Shown here piece by piece: positions 22,711 to 33,550 of a stretch of 64,000 bases of DNA. Each line of letters begins with the position of its first letter. Position 1 is the first letter of the stretch. A program made the translations under genes and the position numbers. The stretch is from Psococerastis gibbosa (Eukaryota > Arthropoda > Insecta > Psocodea > Psocidae). The notes beneath the pieces were generated by a model that was given only the letters and a program-made list of their open reading frames with translations, searched no databases and had not been told where the DNA came from. Location of the stretch: assembly GCA_963971405.1 (NCBI GenBank), contig OZ020486.1:39021419-39085418 (forward strand), read 5' to 3'.

Positions 22711-23624
22711 AAGAACCGGTCCGAGTTTACTCGAACATGCTTTCCAATTTATCAAAATTAGTAGATAGAGAAAATGAGTAATTTCATGGTAAATAATTTT
22801 CCTATGGTTAAATTTCCGATATCTCGGGGGGGGGGGGGTGTGGTGTTGTCTACCTGATGTCACTAGAGGTGTGGTAAATTCTAGATGGGTCAGATCAACA
22901 CATTACCACTCAGCAATACTGGCAGGGCGCGCAATGCATTTCAACGTGAATTTTCTATCATTTTTTCAAAAAAAACATTTTTTCTACAAAACCAAATACT
23001 TTTCTGGGAAAGCAACCTGTCCGGCTTCGTTACTCAATTTAACACCTAAAACATGCCTGAAGGTAGAAACCATCGATAGAAAGGTTTCGCAGAAAAATTA
23101 TCTTTAATCATTTTTCATTAAAATTTAGTTATTTTTATTTTTTTTGCCCCAGAAGCAAACTATCAAGGGGCACCCTTGCATTTTGTCAACATTATTAACG
23201 ACTACAATATATGTATGTATGTATATATATATAATGTTTAAATGAAATCGTTGGAGCCGTTTTTGAGAAGTAATTTTTTTAGACGTTCTTTTGGATTTTT
23301 TTTGAGAATAAAACCCTCCCAAATTAAGTTAGCCCCAAATAAAAAATATAGTTCCGAGGTATGATTTTTGTAAACCTACATGCAAAATTTCATCAAAATC
23401 GACCGAGTAGTTTGCCCGGAAATCGACGCACAGACAGACAGACATACAGACATACAGACATACAGACAGACAGACAGCAGACAGAGCGACAGACAGACAT
23501 TTCGTAAAAACCACCTTTTTTGGGTTCCTGGGACCTGAAAACGTGTAAATCCGTTGAAATCTCTGAATCGAAAATTTCGACCATCACAAAGCTTTCCTTA
23601 TACTATACGTATAAATTGGAAAGC
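22711..23624 (-). mobile_element. Helentron-like (DINE-1/HINE-type) element, near complete
   Basis: Read on the minus strand it starts GCTTTCCAATTTATACG, carries a GTCT/GTAT microsatellite (about 23430-23500), then 'cgatttccgggcaaac', 'gattttgatgaaattttgca' and 'gtaggtttac'. It ends with ATAAATTGGAAAGC, a hairpin CGAGTAAACTCG and GGACCGGTTCTTT. A 5' motif repeated inverted near the 3' end plus a 3' hairpin is the plan of Helentron-type rolling-circle elements. No Rep/helicase is encoded, so it is non-autonomous. The Cys/Val/Ser-rich frames here are microsatellite artefacts. Confidence 0.75.
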
Positions 23625-23663
23625 AGCAATTGAAGTAATACCATCATACTTACTTACTTTACT

Positions 23664-23815
23664 TTATCCAACGCCCGAACGTGGTAGTTCAACCATTCGT
23701 CGCCGAGCTTCCCAATAGCGGTTCACCAAGTCATCGTTCGGGTAGGTGAGAGCCGTGCAGTCCCTCAGGTGGTCTTCGTCCATCATGTGACATGTTATCG
23801 CCATGGACGGGCTGC
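23664..23815 (-). pseudogene. Non-LTR retrotransposon C-terminal remnant
   Basis: A minus-strand frame ending at 23664 reads CHMMDEDHLRDC followed by YPNDDLVNRYWEARRRM and a stop. A Cys-His-Cys knuckle of this kind (CxxxxxxxHxxxC) close to the stop is common at the end of LINE-encoded polyproteins. Just upstream, a 31-bp sequence (tggttgtatgcagaaatgta...) occurs twice at 23816 and 23961. The clade cannot be named. Confidence 0.5.
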
Positions 23816-24344
23816 TGGTTGTATGCAGAAATGTAATTACCCTCCATATAAAAGTAGCACTTTCCGGACATTTCTTGCGTTTGCGCCCCTGGAAATATTC
23901 TTATGAAGAGTTTCTGTGGACGGTCGCATAATGAATTTGAGAGTGTGACGTTGAGGACCTGGTTGTATGCAGAAATGTACTTACCCTCCATCAAAGGTTC
24001 GTTACCAGGTGAAGTCACGAACGTCACGTCCGTAGCCAGTGAAGCTTGATGTGACGAGGATGCCCTCACGACTCCGTCAATACTATCTCACAGGACAGTT
24101 GTCGTTTGATTGCTCCGCACTTTACTGGATTCAAGGAACGGTATCAGGAAATAGGTTAGGATATAGCCTCAAAGGAAACATTGGAAATTAACACTGTTTG
24201 ACTGTGTACTTTTTCGGCCGGTACTCACCAGCACCAAAGTACAACAAATTGTAAAAAGGTATGTATGTACTGTAATACCAACATACCGTGGGCTCCATGT
24301 TAAAAAAAACTTGTCGTAAGTTCACGCAGCAACGCTGCAGCCAT

Positions 24345-24460
24345 TAACGGATAGGAGGGGGTGGGGGGGGGGGGGTAGCTGCCCCTCAAAAATGTCACTA
24401 AAACTATTGTTAGTTAAATTATTACGCTCCAATTTAATCGATACTATCTTATTTATAATT
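24345..24460. mobile_element. hAT-like MITE (GGACGGAT type), partial
   Basis: 'acggataggagg', a long G-run, 'tagctgcccctcaaaa' and 'ttacgctccaatttaatcga' match 33062-33228. The right end is missing. Confidence 0.6.
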
Positions 24461-25326
24461 TACATTTAATTTGTAATGGTGTTTTGAACAATTCTGTCAA
24501 TTTTCAGCCAGCTGCGAATTATTGTAATCTCGGATGTCTATATTGACCGGACAAAAATCTAAATATTAAAGATATAATTTATTGCATTCGAGTTTTTGTC
24601 GTTTTTGCATTTAATAAGAAAATTAGTGTGAAAATAGCATATATTGTTTTTTACAAAGTTGCGATTTCAATGAACAAAAAGCCCACCAACTTTTTAAAAA
24701 AAATCTATATTTTGACGTGAAATTTTTGATTGAAAATTAGTGTGCTTTCACGATATTTGTCAAAATTAGGTGAAAAAATAAATAATAAATAAAAGGTAAG
24801 TTTTCACCAAATTTCGTGATTTTTTTTTGTAACAGACATAAATAAAAAACAAAAACTTATTTTTCTGCATTTTCACATAAGTTTTGAGGTTATGTGAAAA
24901 AAGTGTAAAACCGAAAGTTGTAGATCTTCTTATTACCTACATTTTTACTTTTAACGTTTTTCAATAAGACTTGAAAACTAGCAGGAAATTAAGATATACC
25001 CTATTTCACCCTCCAAAATTCACTCCCACCTACTTCCCGACCCGACCACCCGTAATTTATTTATTTTTTCATTCTTATTATATTGTCTTCTATTTCCAAT
25101 GGGTTTTATCCTAATATAATTTGATGTCACTTTTTACCATTTTTAAAGGGATCTAATTTTCCATTTTATTCAAATGTTATAATATTATAATAATAAAAAC
25201 TAGTACTAGTAACTAGTACCTGGGGGTACAGGAAAGGAGCCTCCCCGAAGATAGTTTTTTAAACACGTGTCATAAAAACCGTTAATAAAAACCCGATCGG
25301 GCTTACCCTGGGCAACGCAAAGTGGA
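24461..25326. other. Unassigned AT-rich stretch
   Basis: Very AT-rich with many stops in all frames. Nothing recognised. Confidence 0.5.
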
Positions 25327-26241
25327 AAGAACCGGTCCGAGTTTACTCGAACATGCTTTCCAATTTATAAATTAGCAGATATAGACATGTGTAATTTCAT
25401 AGGAAATAATTTCCCAATGGTTAAATATATACAAATATATAAAAAAAACCTTACAACCTAATGGCATATTCTGGAACGAACAGACCAATACATTGTAACG
25501 GTAGTAACAATGACACATGCCACGTAATATATTGGAGCGTGAATTTTCCATAATTTCTCAAAGAATAATTTTTTGCACAGAAGCAAATATTTTTTGGGAA
25601 TGCAACTTGTCCGTTTTTGTTACCCTATTGAACACCTAAAACATACCTGAAGGTAGAAATCATCGATAGAAAGGTTCCGCAGAAAAATTATTTTTTAGTC
25701 ATTTTTCATGAAAATTGAGTAATTCTAATTTTTTCACCCCCAGAAGCAAACTATCAAGGGGCAAGCGACCCCCCGCATTTTGTTAACATTAATAACGACT
25801 ACAATAGATGTGAATTTAAAAGAAATCGCGTTGGAGCCGTTTTTGAGAAATAATTTTTTTAGACGTTTTTCTGGAGTTTTTTGAGAATAAAACCCCTCCA
25901 AATTGAGTTAGCCCAAAATAAAAAAAAATTGGTATCGGGGTATGATTTTTGTGAACCTACATGCAAAATTTCATCATAATCGGCCGGGTAATTTGCCCGG
26001 AAATCGATGACCATACAGACAGACAGACATACATACAGCCAGACAGACAGACATGCAGACAGACAGACAGACAGACAGAGTGACAGACAGATATTTCGTA
26101 AAAACCAGTTGTTTTGGTTCCTGGGACCTCAAAACGAGTAAATCCGTTGAAATCTCGGAATCTAGAATTTCGACCATCACAAAGCTTTCCTTATAATACG
26201 TATAAATTGGAAAGCAAGAATCGGTCCGAGTTTACTCGAAC
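25327..26241 (-). mobile_element. Helentron-like element plus end of an adjoining copy
   Basis: A near-complete minus-strand copy occupies 25327-26215. It is immediately preceded in its own orientation (26216-26241) by the 3' end of another copy: hairpin, then GGACCGATTCTT. The middle part belongs to the same subtype as 31413-32593 ('gcatattctggaacgaacag'). The microsatellite is at about 26008-26095. Confidence 0.75.
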
Positions 26242-26445
26242 TGGAGTCTCTTGGGGAGGCAACTGCGGGATACCAACTACAGTACACCTCTCTGTTTGCA
26301 ACTGGAATGGACATCTGACTATCATAGGCCTCAGAGAGCATGCAGATTCTGCAATTAAGGAGCGGAGGACCCCAAGCACATCCTCCTTCACTGCGTTATC
26401 ATGTGACTAAACCATTATGCTCAAGTTGTTTTTAACTTTGGTCAG

Positions 26446-26625
26446 TGAAAATGAAAAACTCAAATTATGTGGAACAGGATAGTATATTAAAAATTAATAA
26501 GGAATAATTTCTCCTGTGCAAATTGTAGTATTAAAGAAATGAAAAACTCACAAAGTGTAAATTTCTCCTGCGCAAAGTGAAGAAATGAAAAACGCACTAA
26601 AAATAATTTCTCCTGTGTTAACAAA
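26446..26625. repeat. Short irregular tandem repeat
   Basis: 'aatttctcctgtgcaaa'-like and 'gaaatgaaaaactca'-like words alternate about three times. Confidence 0.5.
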
Positions 26626-27440
26626 CCCTACTTTACAGAACTCCTCGTCTGTCTAAGCCGAAGAGGCCATCTCAGCTAACACACCAAATAAGAAAGGCAG
26701 CTAAAAACGAGTAAAGCCTCCAACTGTGAAAAAACCTGGAAACAAAACGCGCGTGTCAGATTCAGAATTATGTATCAAACCCGCTGACAGTCAACTCCAT
26801 TTCAAAACGAGACCGCGCGGTGCGTATCTTAAAAATTTAATATTTCACCAAAACTATTACATTTGTAATAATTTAGCCGTTCGTGTTGTAATGTTATAAT
26901 TAGAAGGTATAGAGTCTGCAGGGGGCAGAGACCCACCAGGTCGCAGAACGAGCACCGCCACATTTGTCAGAGGGACTGCGCCTTTCCGAATCATCGGCCC
27001 CTTTCGCAACTCTTTCCGCCGACATTTATAAAGATGCAACCTGAAGAATTTATTGTAGTTGGTGCCTGTATTCCTTTTATTCAGCATGGCGCCATCGTGT
27101 TATCTATGGGTGGGATATCATTCTACTATGACTCGGTTCAGGCCTATATGGGTAGTCTATTTACTGCTGCATATGTAGTTATTTTATGTTTAGATAAGGA
27201 TGTTATCTGTTTGATATTTATGTTGTTGCTGTTCTCGATATTAGTGCGGTGAGGCTTATATGAATTGTTCTTGGTTGGCACGATTTAGGTTCGTCTTTGA
27301 GGCACCGCCCCACCTTTATAATGCGTGCGGTATCCACAGGATTTACAGGTGTATATAGGTATGAGAGACAAATATGTTAATTTATGCATATTATTCTCAA
27401 TTCTCATCTACATCATTATTCGATGTCTATGCCAATAATC
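26626..27440. other. Unassigned stretch
   Basis: Contains a short GC-richer part (26920-27010). The ORFs at 26857-27087 (minus) and 27034-27252 (plus) have no recognisable domain. Confidence 0.4.
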
Positions 27441-27545
27441 AGTGCCGGATTGTCTCCCTTGGGGGGGGGGGGGGGGGAGGGGGGGCTACTTACAATATTT
27501 CATTTAAAAAAAAAAAAAAAAAAAAACGTAGTTGGCTGTCTAATC
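27441..27545. mobile_element. hAT-like MITE end with G-run and A-run
   Basis: CAGTGCCGGATTG at 27441 matches the end of 1850-2116 and is followed by long G and A homopolymers. No matching right end was found. Confidence 0.5.
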
Positions 27546-27754
27546 GTAATGGTTAGTTGAATATCTATCCAGATTTTTATTTTAAATTATGTATTTTTTA
27601 TATTTTTTATAGTGATTTTTTGCCTACGTCTATTGTGAGGACCCATTTAACGGGGTTTTTGTATTAGTTTTTGTAGTCATGAACCCGTACACTGCAGTGC
27701 TAATCTAAACCACATAAGGACTAAAAAATCTGCTTCTGAAATGTTTTTCTTAAT

Positions 27755-28140
27755 AGCATACAAACAATTTAACGAATGTATCCGATTGACCTCTTCAGCT
27801 GCCTCCGTAGGTTAGTACCCGTGTTGAGTTACGACACGTCTCCGATCGCATGGCGTTTAGAGACTCGCACAAGTACAAGCACGCTATACCACAAGCACGT
27901 AGCCAGGATTTTATTTCGGAGGGGGCTAACTAACAGTAAAACGGCGGGTCCGCCCCCCCCCCAGAAATTTTTAAGAATTTACATGCAAAAACACACAGTT
28001 TTAGTGTTTTTAGAGGGCGAAAAAAAATCAAACTGAGCAATGCAATTTTTTTTTGCATTTCGTGGGGGGGGGGCTTCAGCCCCCAAAGCCCCCTCCCTGG
28101 CTACGTGCCTGTATACCACCTTGTCGTCGAAGTCGATATT
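27755..28140 (+). repeat. Dispersed repeat D, interrupted by a MITE
   Basis: 'gcatacaaacaatttaacga', 'gtatccgattgacctcttca' and 'tctccgatcgcatggcg' match 52605-52770 and 57805-57950. The sequence resumes after the inserted hAT-like element as 'tcgtcgaagtcgata'. Confidence 0.65.
27892..28111. mobile_element. hAT-like MITE nested in repeat D
   Basis: The ends are CAAGCACGTAGCCAGG and CCTGGCTACGTGCCTG. TATACCAC is found at 27885-27892 and 28112-28119. G and C runs lie inside both ends. The insertion splits repeat D, so it is younger than that copy. Confidence 0.8.
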
Positions 28141-28289
28141 TGTGTTGAGTTACATTATCAACTGCAAAACATATTACGCAGACAATATCTCTATCAAAAT
28201 ATTCATTAGTAATATACGCACACCTCACATGATTGCCATAAGATTGATGTTGCCATTTTACGCCATTGTTGACTTAATTACAAGTTAAT

Positions 28290-28322
28290 CAATCAGTCAG
28301 TCAGTCCGTCAGTCAGTCAGTG
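28290..28322. repeat. (TCAG)n microsatellite
   Basis: Seven or so units of cagt with one substitution. Confidence 0.9.
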
Positions 28323-28916
28323 TTCTTGATATCACTGGTTACCATGCACAGCCAAAATTGGCAGGGCCCCCACAGGCCATGTGATTGATGGTTTTCGGTA
28401 CAGGGGTTACTTCATTCATTCCAGCAAGGTAACCTCATTACTGGTGGCAGTACACATTGTTTTGTATATCTCATTCGGCGCATGTGCAGTAAATTTGACA
28501 TGGGCATTACAAACGTTCATTCAGTAGATTCGCATTCGCCTTGGGCATTCTGCTGTTTTCATTGGCAGTAAAATTTTTAAACTCATTCTTAGCTTACGCT
28601 GAAGCATTGAAAGCAAATTCTAGTAGCCTTTGCGGCTTTGCAGCTGCCGATATATTCTTAGGTACCGTTATTTACCGTTCATTAAATTTTATCTCCTTGG
28701 GCTTTGGTGGAAAAAATATGAGGCTCTCATTCACAGCCATTATCATCAAGGAGATAGTGACACAAGAAGGTCATATTCCTCAAGAAAACTGCCTGAAAAC
28801 TTTATTTTTTAAATATATTTAATAACATTTAAATGTATAGGGAGATAGTAAAAATATCGCCTATCTAAAAAAAGTGAAGTTCAAGTAGAAGTTTCAAACT
28901 AGTATACTCTGACGAG

Positions 28917-29165
28917 GGCCGTGGTCGAGTGGTTAGAGAGCTTGCATTTCAATCGGGAGAACGGTAGTTTCAAATCCTCAAGGTTATTTCATTTACTTAA
29001 TAATTCAGAGTAGAATACAAGAGCGATGTGTCAGCAATCGACCAAAAACTAAGCCTGATGATGGGAGTAGCACCCAATCCCGAAACGTCGGCCCTTCGCC
29101 TGACAATGGGCTCCGCCCTAATTGTTCGATGACCATGAGGCCCATGCCTCTAATGACTATTAACA
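28917..29165 (+). mobile_element. tRNA-like SINE (family 3)
   Basis: The tRNA-like head has an A box TGGTCGAGTGGTT, a tttcaat anticodon-loop-like segment, and a decayed B box ggtagtttcaaatcc. The body contains CTGATGATGGGAG...CCCGAAACGTCGG (29055-29090). Its 3' part (29098-29164) recurs inverted at 9278-9340. Confidence 0.6.
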
Positions 29166-30579
29166 GAACAGGCAATGTAAGTCTAACTAATCCTTTGTTA
29201 AATAGTTTTAAACCATTGCCATTAACCTTTACAAATAGATTATCTAAATCAGTTTCAGTATCCGCCGCCTCTGGGCAGCGAAGCTTGCCCCCCCCCCCTC
29301 TTGCTTGTCAGCGGCCTCCCCGATCTCACTATGACTGCTGCAATAAATCTGTTGATTATGTAGAAAAGTAATCAGCAAGTGTCGCTCTAATGTGGCCGTT
29401 ATCATAAGTTAACTCAAGAAGTATTTGTTAAACTTTTACGTATTTTCGTGGGCCCTACACCAAAAGTAGAATAGGCTATTTCTTTATCCCTAAAATTTGC
29501 CATCTAGTCCTCCTATTTGGAATTTCATCACTGACCATATTACCAATTGTAAGCTTGTTTAACTAATTAATATTCTGCTAATATAAAAATTAAAAATTAA
29601 AAATTTATATTTATTAATTAGGCCTACTGTTTTAACTAGGTATTCCTTAACTTTTTTTCGGAATATACGATATTTCATTTTTTGCTTTATTTACAGTACA
29701 ATAAAATGCAGCTAGTGAGTGAGTGAGTGTCGTGAAGCCCTTAAGGGACCTTTTTCCCAGAATTGGCAATCCACCCCAACCGTTTCGGCAACCTATGGTA
29801 CCCTTTTCCCGGTGCAGACACACCCCATCACCTTATGCAGAATCTCAGCCAATCAGGAGCCACCGCGGTTTTCAACGGTCAAGCCTTTGTTGAAGTGTCC
29901 AACCCAAAGAACTTATATAATAAACTAGAAGAACCATTGGCGCTAGTGTCGCATGGTCATTTGACTTCTGCCATTTTTGGGCTCACAGCAGGGGGTATTC
30001 TGAGTTTTATTTTAAAACTAAGAGAAAATGCCTTTTTGTTGCCCTGTTATTACTGCCTATAATTTAATTTTGCATTTGCTACATTTAAAATTTCATAGGG
30101 TACAGTACAGTTGCTGTTTTGGATGATTGAACTTATTTGATGCTATTGTTTATTTTTAATCCACATAATTTTCAGCTATTTTGGGAAAGCATATGTATCA
30201 TAATATAGTGAAGTTAGACAGCCAAAATATTCAATAAAGACACATTTTTTTTAGTTTTAAAAATCTTGGATTAGGTACCATAAGATAACTATTGAGTTTC
30301 ATTTGGCGCGAAAATGTGAGGCCAAAATATGGCGGATCTTCTATTGGTCCCCTGTTCCGCAAGCAAATCATATGGAGGTGTAGGGGCTCGGTCCAACCTG
30401 TGCCTTGAAGATTTTTACCCACGGATATTTTATATAAAATGGAGTAACTTGGCTTTATTTTTATAAGCTAAACATAGGCGATAATTTATTTTGATTCAAG
30501 ATTCAGGCAGCCATTTGCACTGATATCTTCGTTGCATCATGATGCATGTTTCCCGTTCTACGAGTAGATCCCATGTATT
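29166..30579. other. Unassigned stretch
   Basis: Open frames at 29719-29928 and 29763-30062 (99 codons) resemble no family I know. A C-run at 29288-29298 suggests a further MITE fragment. Confidence 0.4.
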
Positions 30580-31412
30580 GCTTTCCAATTTATACGTAGT
30601 ATAAGGAAAGCTTTGTGATGGTCCAAATTTTCGATTCCGAGATTTCAACGGTTTTACACATTTTGAGGTCCTAGGAACCCAAAAAAGTGGTTTTTACGAA
30701 ATCGCTCTGTCTGTATGTCTGTCTGTTCATCGATTTCCGGGCAAACTACCCGGCCGATTTTGATGAAATTTTGCACGTAGCTTCACAAAAATCATACCTC
30801 GAATCCATTTTATTTTATTTTGGGCTAACTCAATTTGGGGGGGAGGGTTTATTCTCAAAAAACTCCAAAAACGTCTAAAAAAATTATTTCTCAGAAACGG
30901 CTCCAACGATTTCTTTTAAATTCACATATATTGTAGTCGTTATTAATGGTAACAAAATGCGGAGGTCGCTTGCCCCCTGATAGTTTGCTTCTGGGGTAAA
31001 AAAATAAAAATAACTAAATTTCAATGAAAAATGACTAAAAAATAATTTTTCTGCGAAACCTTTCTATCGATGGTTTCTACCTTCAGACATGTTTTAGGTG
31101 TTAAATTGAGTAACGAAACCGGACAGGTTGTTTTCCCAAAAAACAATTTGGTTTGCGCAAAATTTTTTTAAAAAAAAAATGAAAATTCACGCTTTAATGC
31201 ATTGCGTGCCCTGCCACTATTGCTGTGTGGTAATGTCAGACCTATCTAGAATTTGCTTCACCTCCAGTGACGTCAGGTGGAACCCCCCCCCCCCCCCCCC
31301 CCCGAGATGTCCGAAATTTAACTATAGGAAAATTATTTACCATGAAAGTACTCATTTTCTTTACTAATTGATAAATTGGACAGCATGTTCGAGTAAACTC
31401 GGACCGATTCTT
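30580..31412 (+). mobile_element. Helentron-like element, complete non-autonomous copy
   Basis: It starts GCTTTCCAATTTATACG and has a short GTCT tract (30708-30726), 'cgatttccgggcaaactac', 'cgattttgatgaaattttgc', a long C-run (31268-31303), an inverted subterminal 'gataaattgga(c/a)agc', the hairpin CGAGTAAACTCG (31390-31401), and ends GGACCGATTCTT. The length is 833 bp. It abuts the next copy head to tail with no spacer. It is the same internal subtype as 22711-23624. Confidence 0.8.
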
Positions 31413-31541
31413 GCTTTCCAATTTATACGTCTTATAAGGAAAGCTTTGCGATGGTCGAAATTTTTTATTCCGAGATTTCAACGGATTTACACGTTTTGAG
31501 GTCCCATCCAGGAACCACAAAAATCTGGTTTTTACGAAATG

Positions 31542-31718
31542 TCTGTCTGTATGTCTGTCTGTATGTCTGTCTGTATGTCTGTCTGTATGTCTGTATGTCT
31601 GTCTGTATGTCTGTCTGTATGTCTGTCTGTATGTCTGTCTGTATGCCTGTCTGTATATCTGTCTGTATGTCTGTCTGTATGTCTGTCTGTATGTCTGTCT
31701 GTATGTCTGTCTGTATGT
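31542..31718. repeat. (GTCTGTCTGTAT)n microsatellite
   Basis: An almost pure GTCT/GTAT array. The long frames of repeated Cys-Met-Ser-Val or Tyr-Arg-Gln-Thr across it are artefacts. Confidence 0.95.
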
Positions 31719-32142
31719 CAATCTGTTCATCGGTTTCCGGGCAAAGTATTCGGCCGATTTTGATGAAATTTTGCATATAGGTTCACAAAAATCATACCTC
31801 AAGATTTTATTTTTATTTTGGGCTAACTCAATTTGAGGGGGTTTTATTCTCAAAAACGGCTCCAATGATTTCTTTTAAATTCACATATATATTGTAGTCG
31901 TTATTAATGTTAACAAAATGCGGGGGTCGTCTGCTTCTGGGGGTAAAAAAATAAAAATAACTAAATTTCAATGAAAAATGACTAAAAAATAATTTTTCTG
32001 CGAAACCTTTCTATCGATGACCTCTACAAAAACGGACAGGTTGCATTCCCAAAAAAATTATGTTTTGAGAAATTATGGAAAATTTACGCTCCAATACGTT
32101 ACGTGCCATGTCACCATGTGTCATTGTTACTACTGTTACAAT

Positions 32143-32398
32143 AAATAACTAAATAAGGACTTTTTATTGTTTCTATTACTAGGCCAACCTAGCGGAGTTA
32201 GGGCTATAAAGCCCTCTCTTACACTCAACTAGGATGACCCTGGACCGCCTGCTTTACATGCCCTCCGCAGTATGGCCAGAAAATGTAGCCAGTGTGGGAC
32301 TCGAACCAACAACCTTTCGGGTGAAAGTCAGAGTCCGTACCACTACGCTACATGTCCTGATAGTTATTTATTTATATATATATATATAGAGAGAGAGA
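32143..32398 (-). mobile_element. tRNA-derived SINE (family 1), full length with target duplication
   Basis: The A-box-like segment lies at 32339-32350 and the B box GGTTCGAGTCCC at 32296-32307 (minus strand). TACAAT flanks the insert on both sides (32137-32142, 32399-32404). The uninterrupted host sequence exists at about 25480, which fixes the SINE limits. They include a (TC)n(TA)n leader before the tRNA-like head. Confidence 0.85.
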
Positions 32399-32703
32399 TA
32401 CAATGTATTGGACTGTTCGTTCCAGAATATGCAATTAAGTTTTAAAGGGTTTTTAATATATTGAGGTGGACCCCCCCCCCCCTCAAGGGATCTGAAATTT
32501 AACCATAGGGAAATTATTTCCATATTACCCATGTCTATGTCAACTAATTTACCAAATTGGAAAGCATGTTCGAGTAAACTCGGACCGGTTCTTTTAAATC
32601 ATTTAAATTTGAATTGTGGAAACATTGCAAATGGCCGCGGGAATCCTGCCGACCGGTAGGTTGTTATGTCACCATATATTATTTATATGTCCATGTTTCT
32701 ATC

Positions 32704-33009
32704 CAGGGGCGTAAAGTTGGGAGGGGGGCACGGTCCATCTTGCCCCCAGCTCCTTTTGGGGGGCTATGCCCAGCCCCCCCCCCCCCCCAGCCTCGAGCAT
32801 TGTAAGACGGGGTTCGTGGAGACCCCCGGGCCTCTTTGCAGGCTTGCAGCCAGCTATACGAATTTAAGCATTCCTTTGTTAGCTTTGTAAAATCTAATCT
32901 AAATCTAAATTTTGCTGTTATATTCTCAATTTTTCCTTATTCTGCCTGACGACATCATAAGGTCTACTTAGTTTTGCTCCTGCCACCATTCTAAAACTTT
33001 ACGCCTCTG
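32704..33009. mobile_element. hAT-like MITE (CAGGGGCGTAAAGTT type)
   Basis: The ends are CAGGGGCGTAAAGTT and AAACTTTACGCCTCTG. The interior shares 'gcattgtaagacg', 'gacgacatcataaggtct' and 'acttagttttgc' with the better copy at 55787-56074. No clear 8-bp duplication is left. Confidence 0.8.
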
Positions 33010-33061
33010 TAATTCTACCTATCAATTTAAATATCCTACAGGCATGTTAACGTCTTCAACT

Positions 33062-33228
33062 CAAGGACGGATACAGGGGGGGGGGTAGGGGGGTAACTGC
33101 CCCCCCAAAATTTGGTAAATCTATTGTAAATTAAGTTATTACGCTCTAATTTAGTCGATCCTACAGTTTTTCCTATTTTGACCCTCAGCTAACCCCCCCC
33201 CCCCCAAAATGGGCTGGATTTGTCCCTG
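33062..33228. mobile_element. hAT-like MITE (GGACGGAT type), complete
   Basis: It begins CAAGGACGGATACAGG and ends GGCTGGATTTGTCCCTG. CTTCAACT flanks both sides (33054-33061 and 33229-33236), a perfect 8-bp duplication. G-runs lie inside the left end and C-runs inside the right. Reference copy for this family in the window. Confidence 0.9.
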
Positions 33229-33423
33229 CTTCAACTGCATAGCATTTTCCTCTACTAATACTGAGGTCTGGACGAGATCTATTGCCCCAAACCCTGATGA
33301 CAACGTGTTTTTGTATAAACAGGCTGTCAGCTGTGAGGAATGCGAATACAAGAGAAAGTAGGTACTAAGAATTATTCAGTTGTGCATATGGACTTTAATA
33401 TTTTTTATTTATATTTTATTAAA

Positions 33424-33550
33424 TAAATAAAATAAATAAATAAAGACATTTTTGTTCTATTACTAAGCCAACCTAGCGGAGTTAGGGCTATTAAGCTCTC
33501 TCTTACACTCAACTAGGAAGGCCCGGGACCGTCTGCTTTACATGCCCTCC
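33424..33550 (-). mobile_element. tRNA-derived SINE (family 1), 5'-truncated
   Basis: Only the body and tail remain ('ttctattactaagccaacct', 'agcggagttagggctat', 'catgccctccga'). The tRNA-like head is lost, the usual 5' truncation of retroposition. Confidence 0.8.

Larger units (their letters stand above)
31413..32593 (+). mobile_element. Helentron-like element with expanded microsatellite and nested SINE
   Basis: Same start and end as the previous copy, ending CGGACCGGTTCTTT. The GTCT/GTAT tract is expanded to about 175 bp (31542-31718). The central part is the 25327-26215 subtype. A SINE (32143-32398) interrupts it. Removing the SINE restores GTTACAATGTATTGG as seen in the sister copy. Confidence 0.8.

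Noticed and set aside
31242-31865. 207-codon frame with repeated Tyr-Arg-Gln-Thr and overlapping Cys-Met-Ser-Val frames
   Set aside because: They arise from the GTCT/GTAT microsatellite inside a Helentron-like element; similar artefacts occur at 23393-23587, 25974-26180 and 59671-60025.
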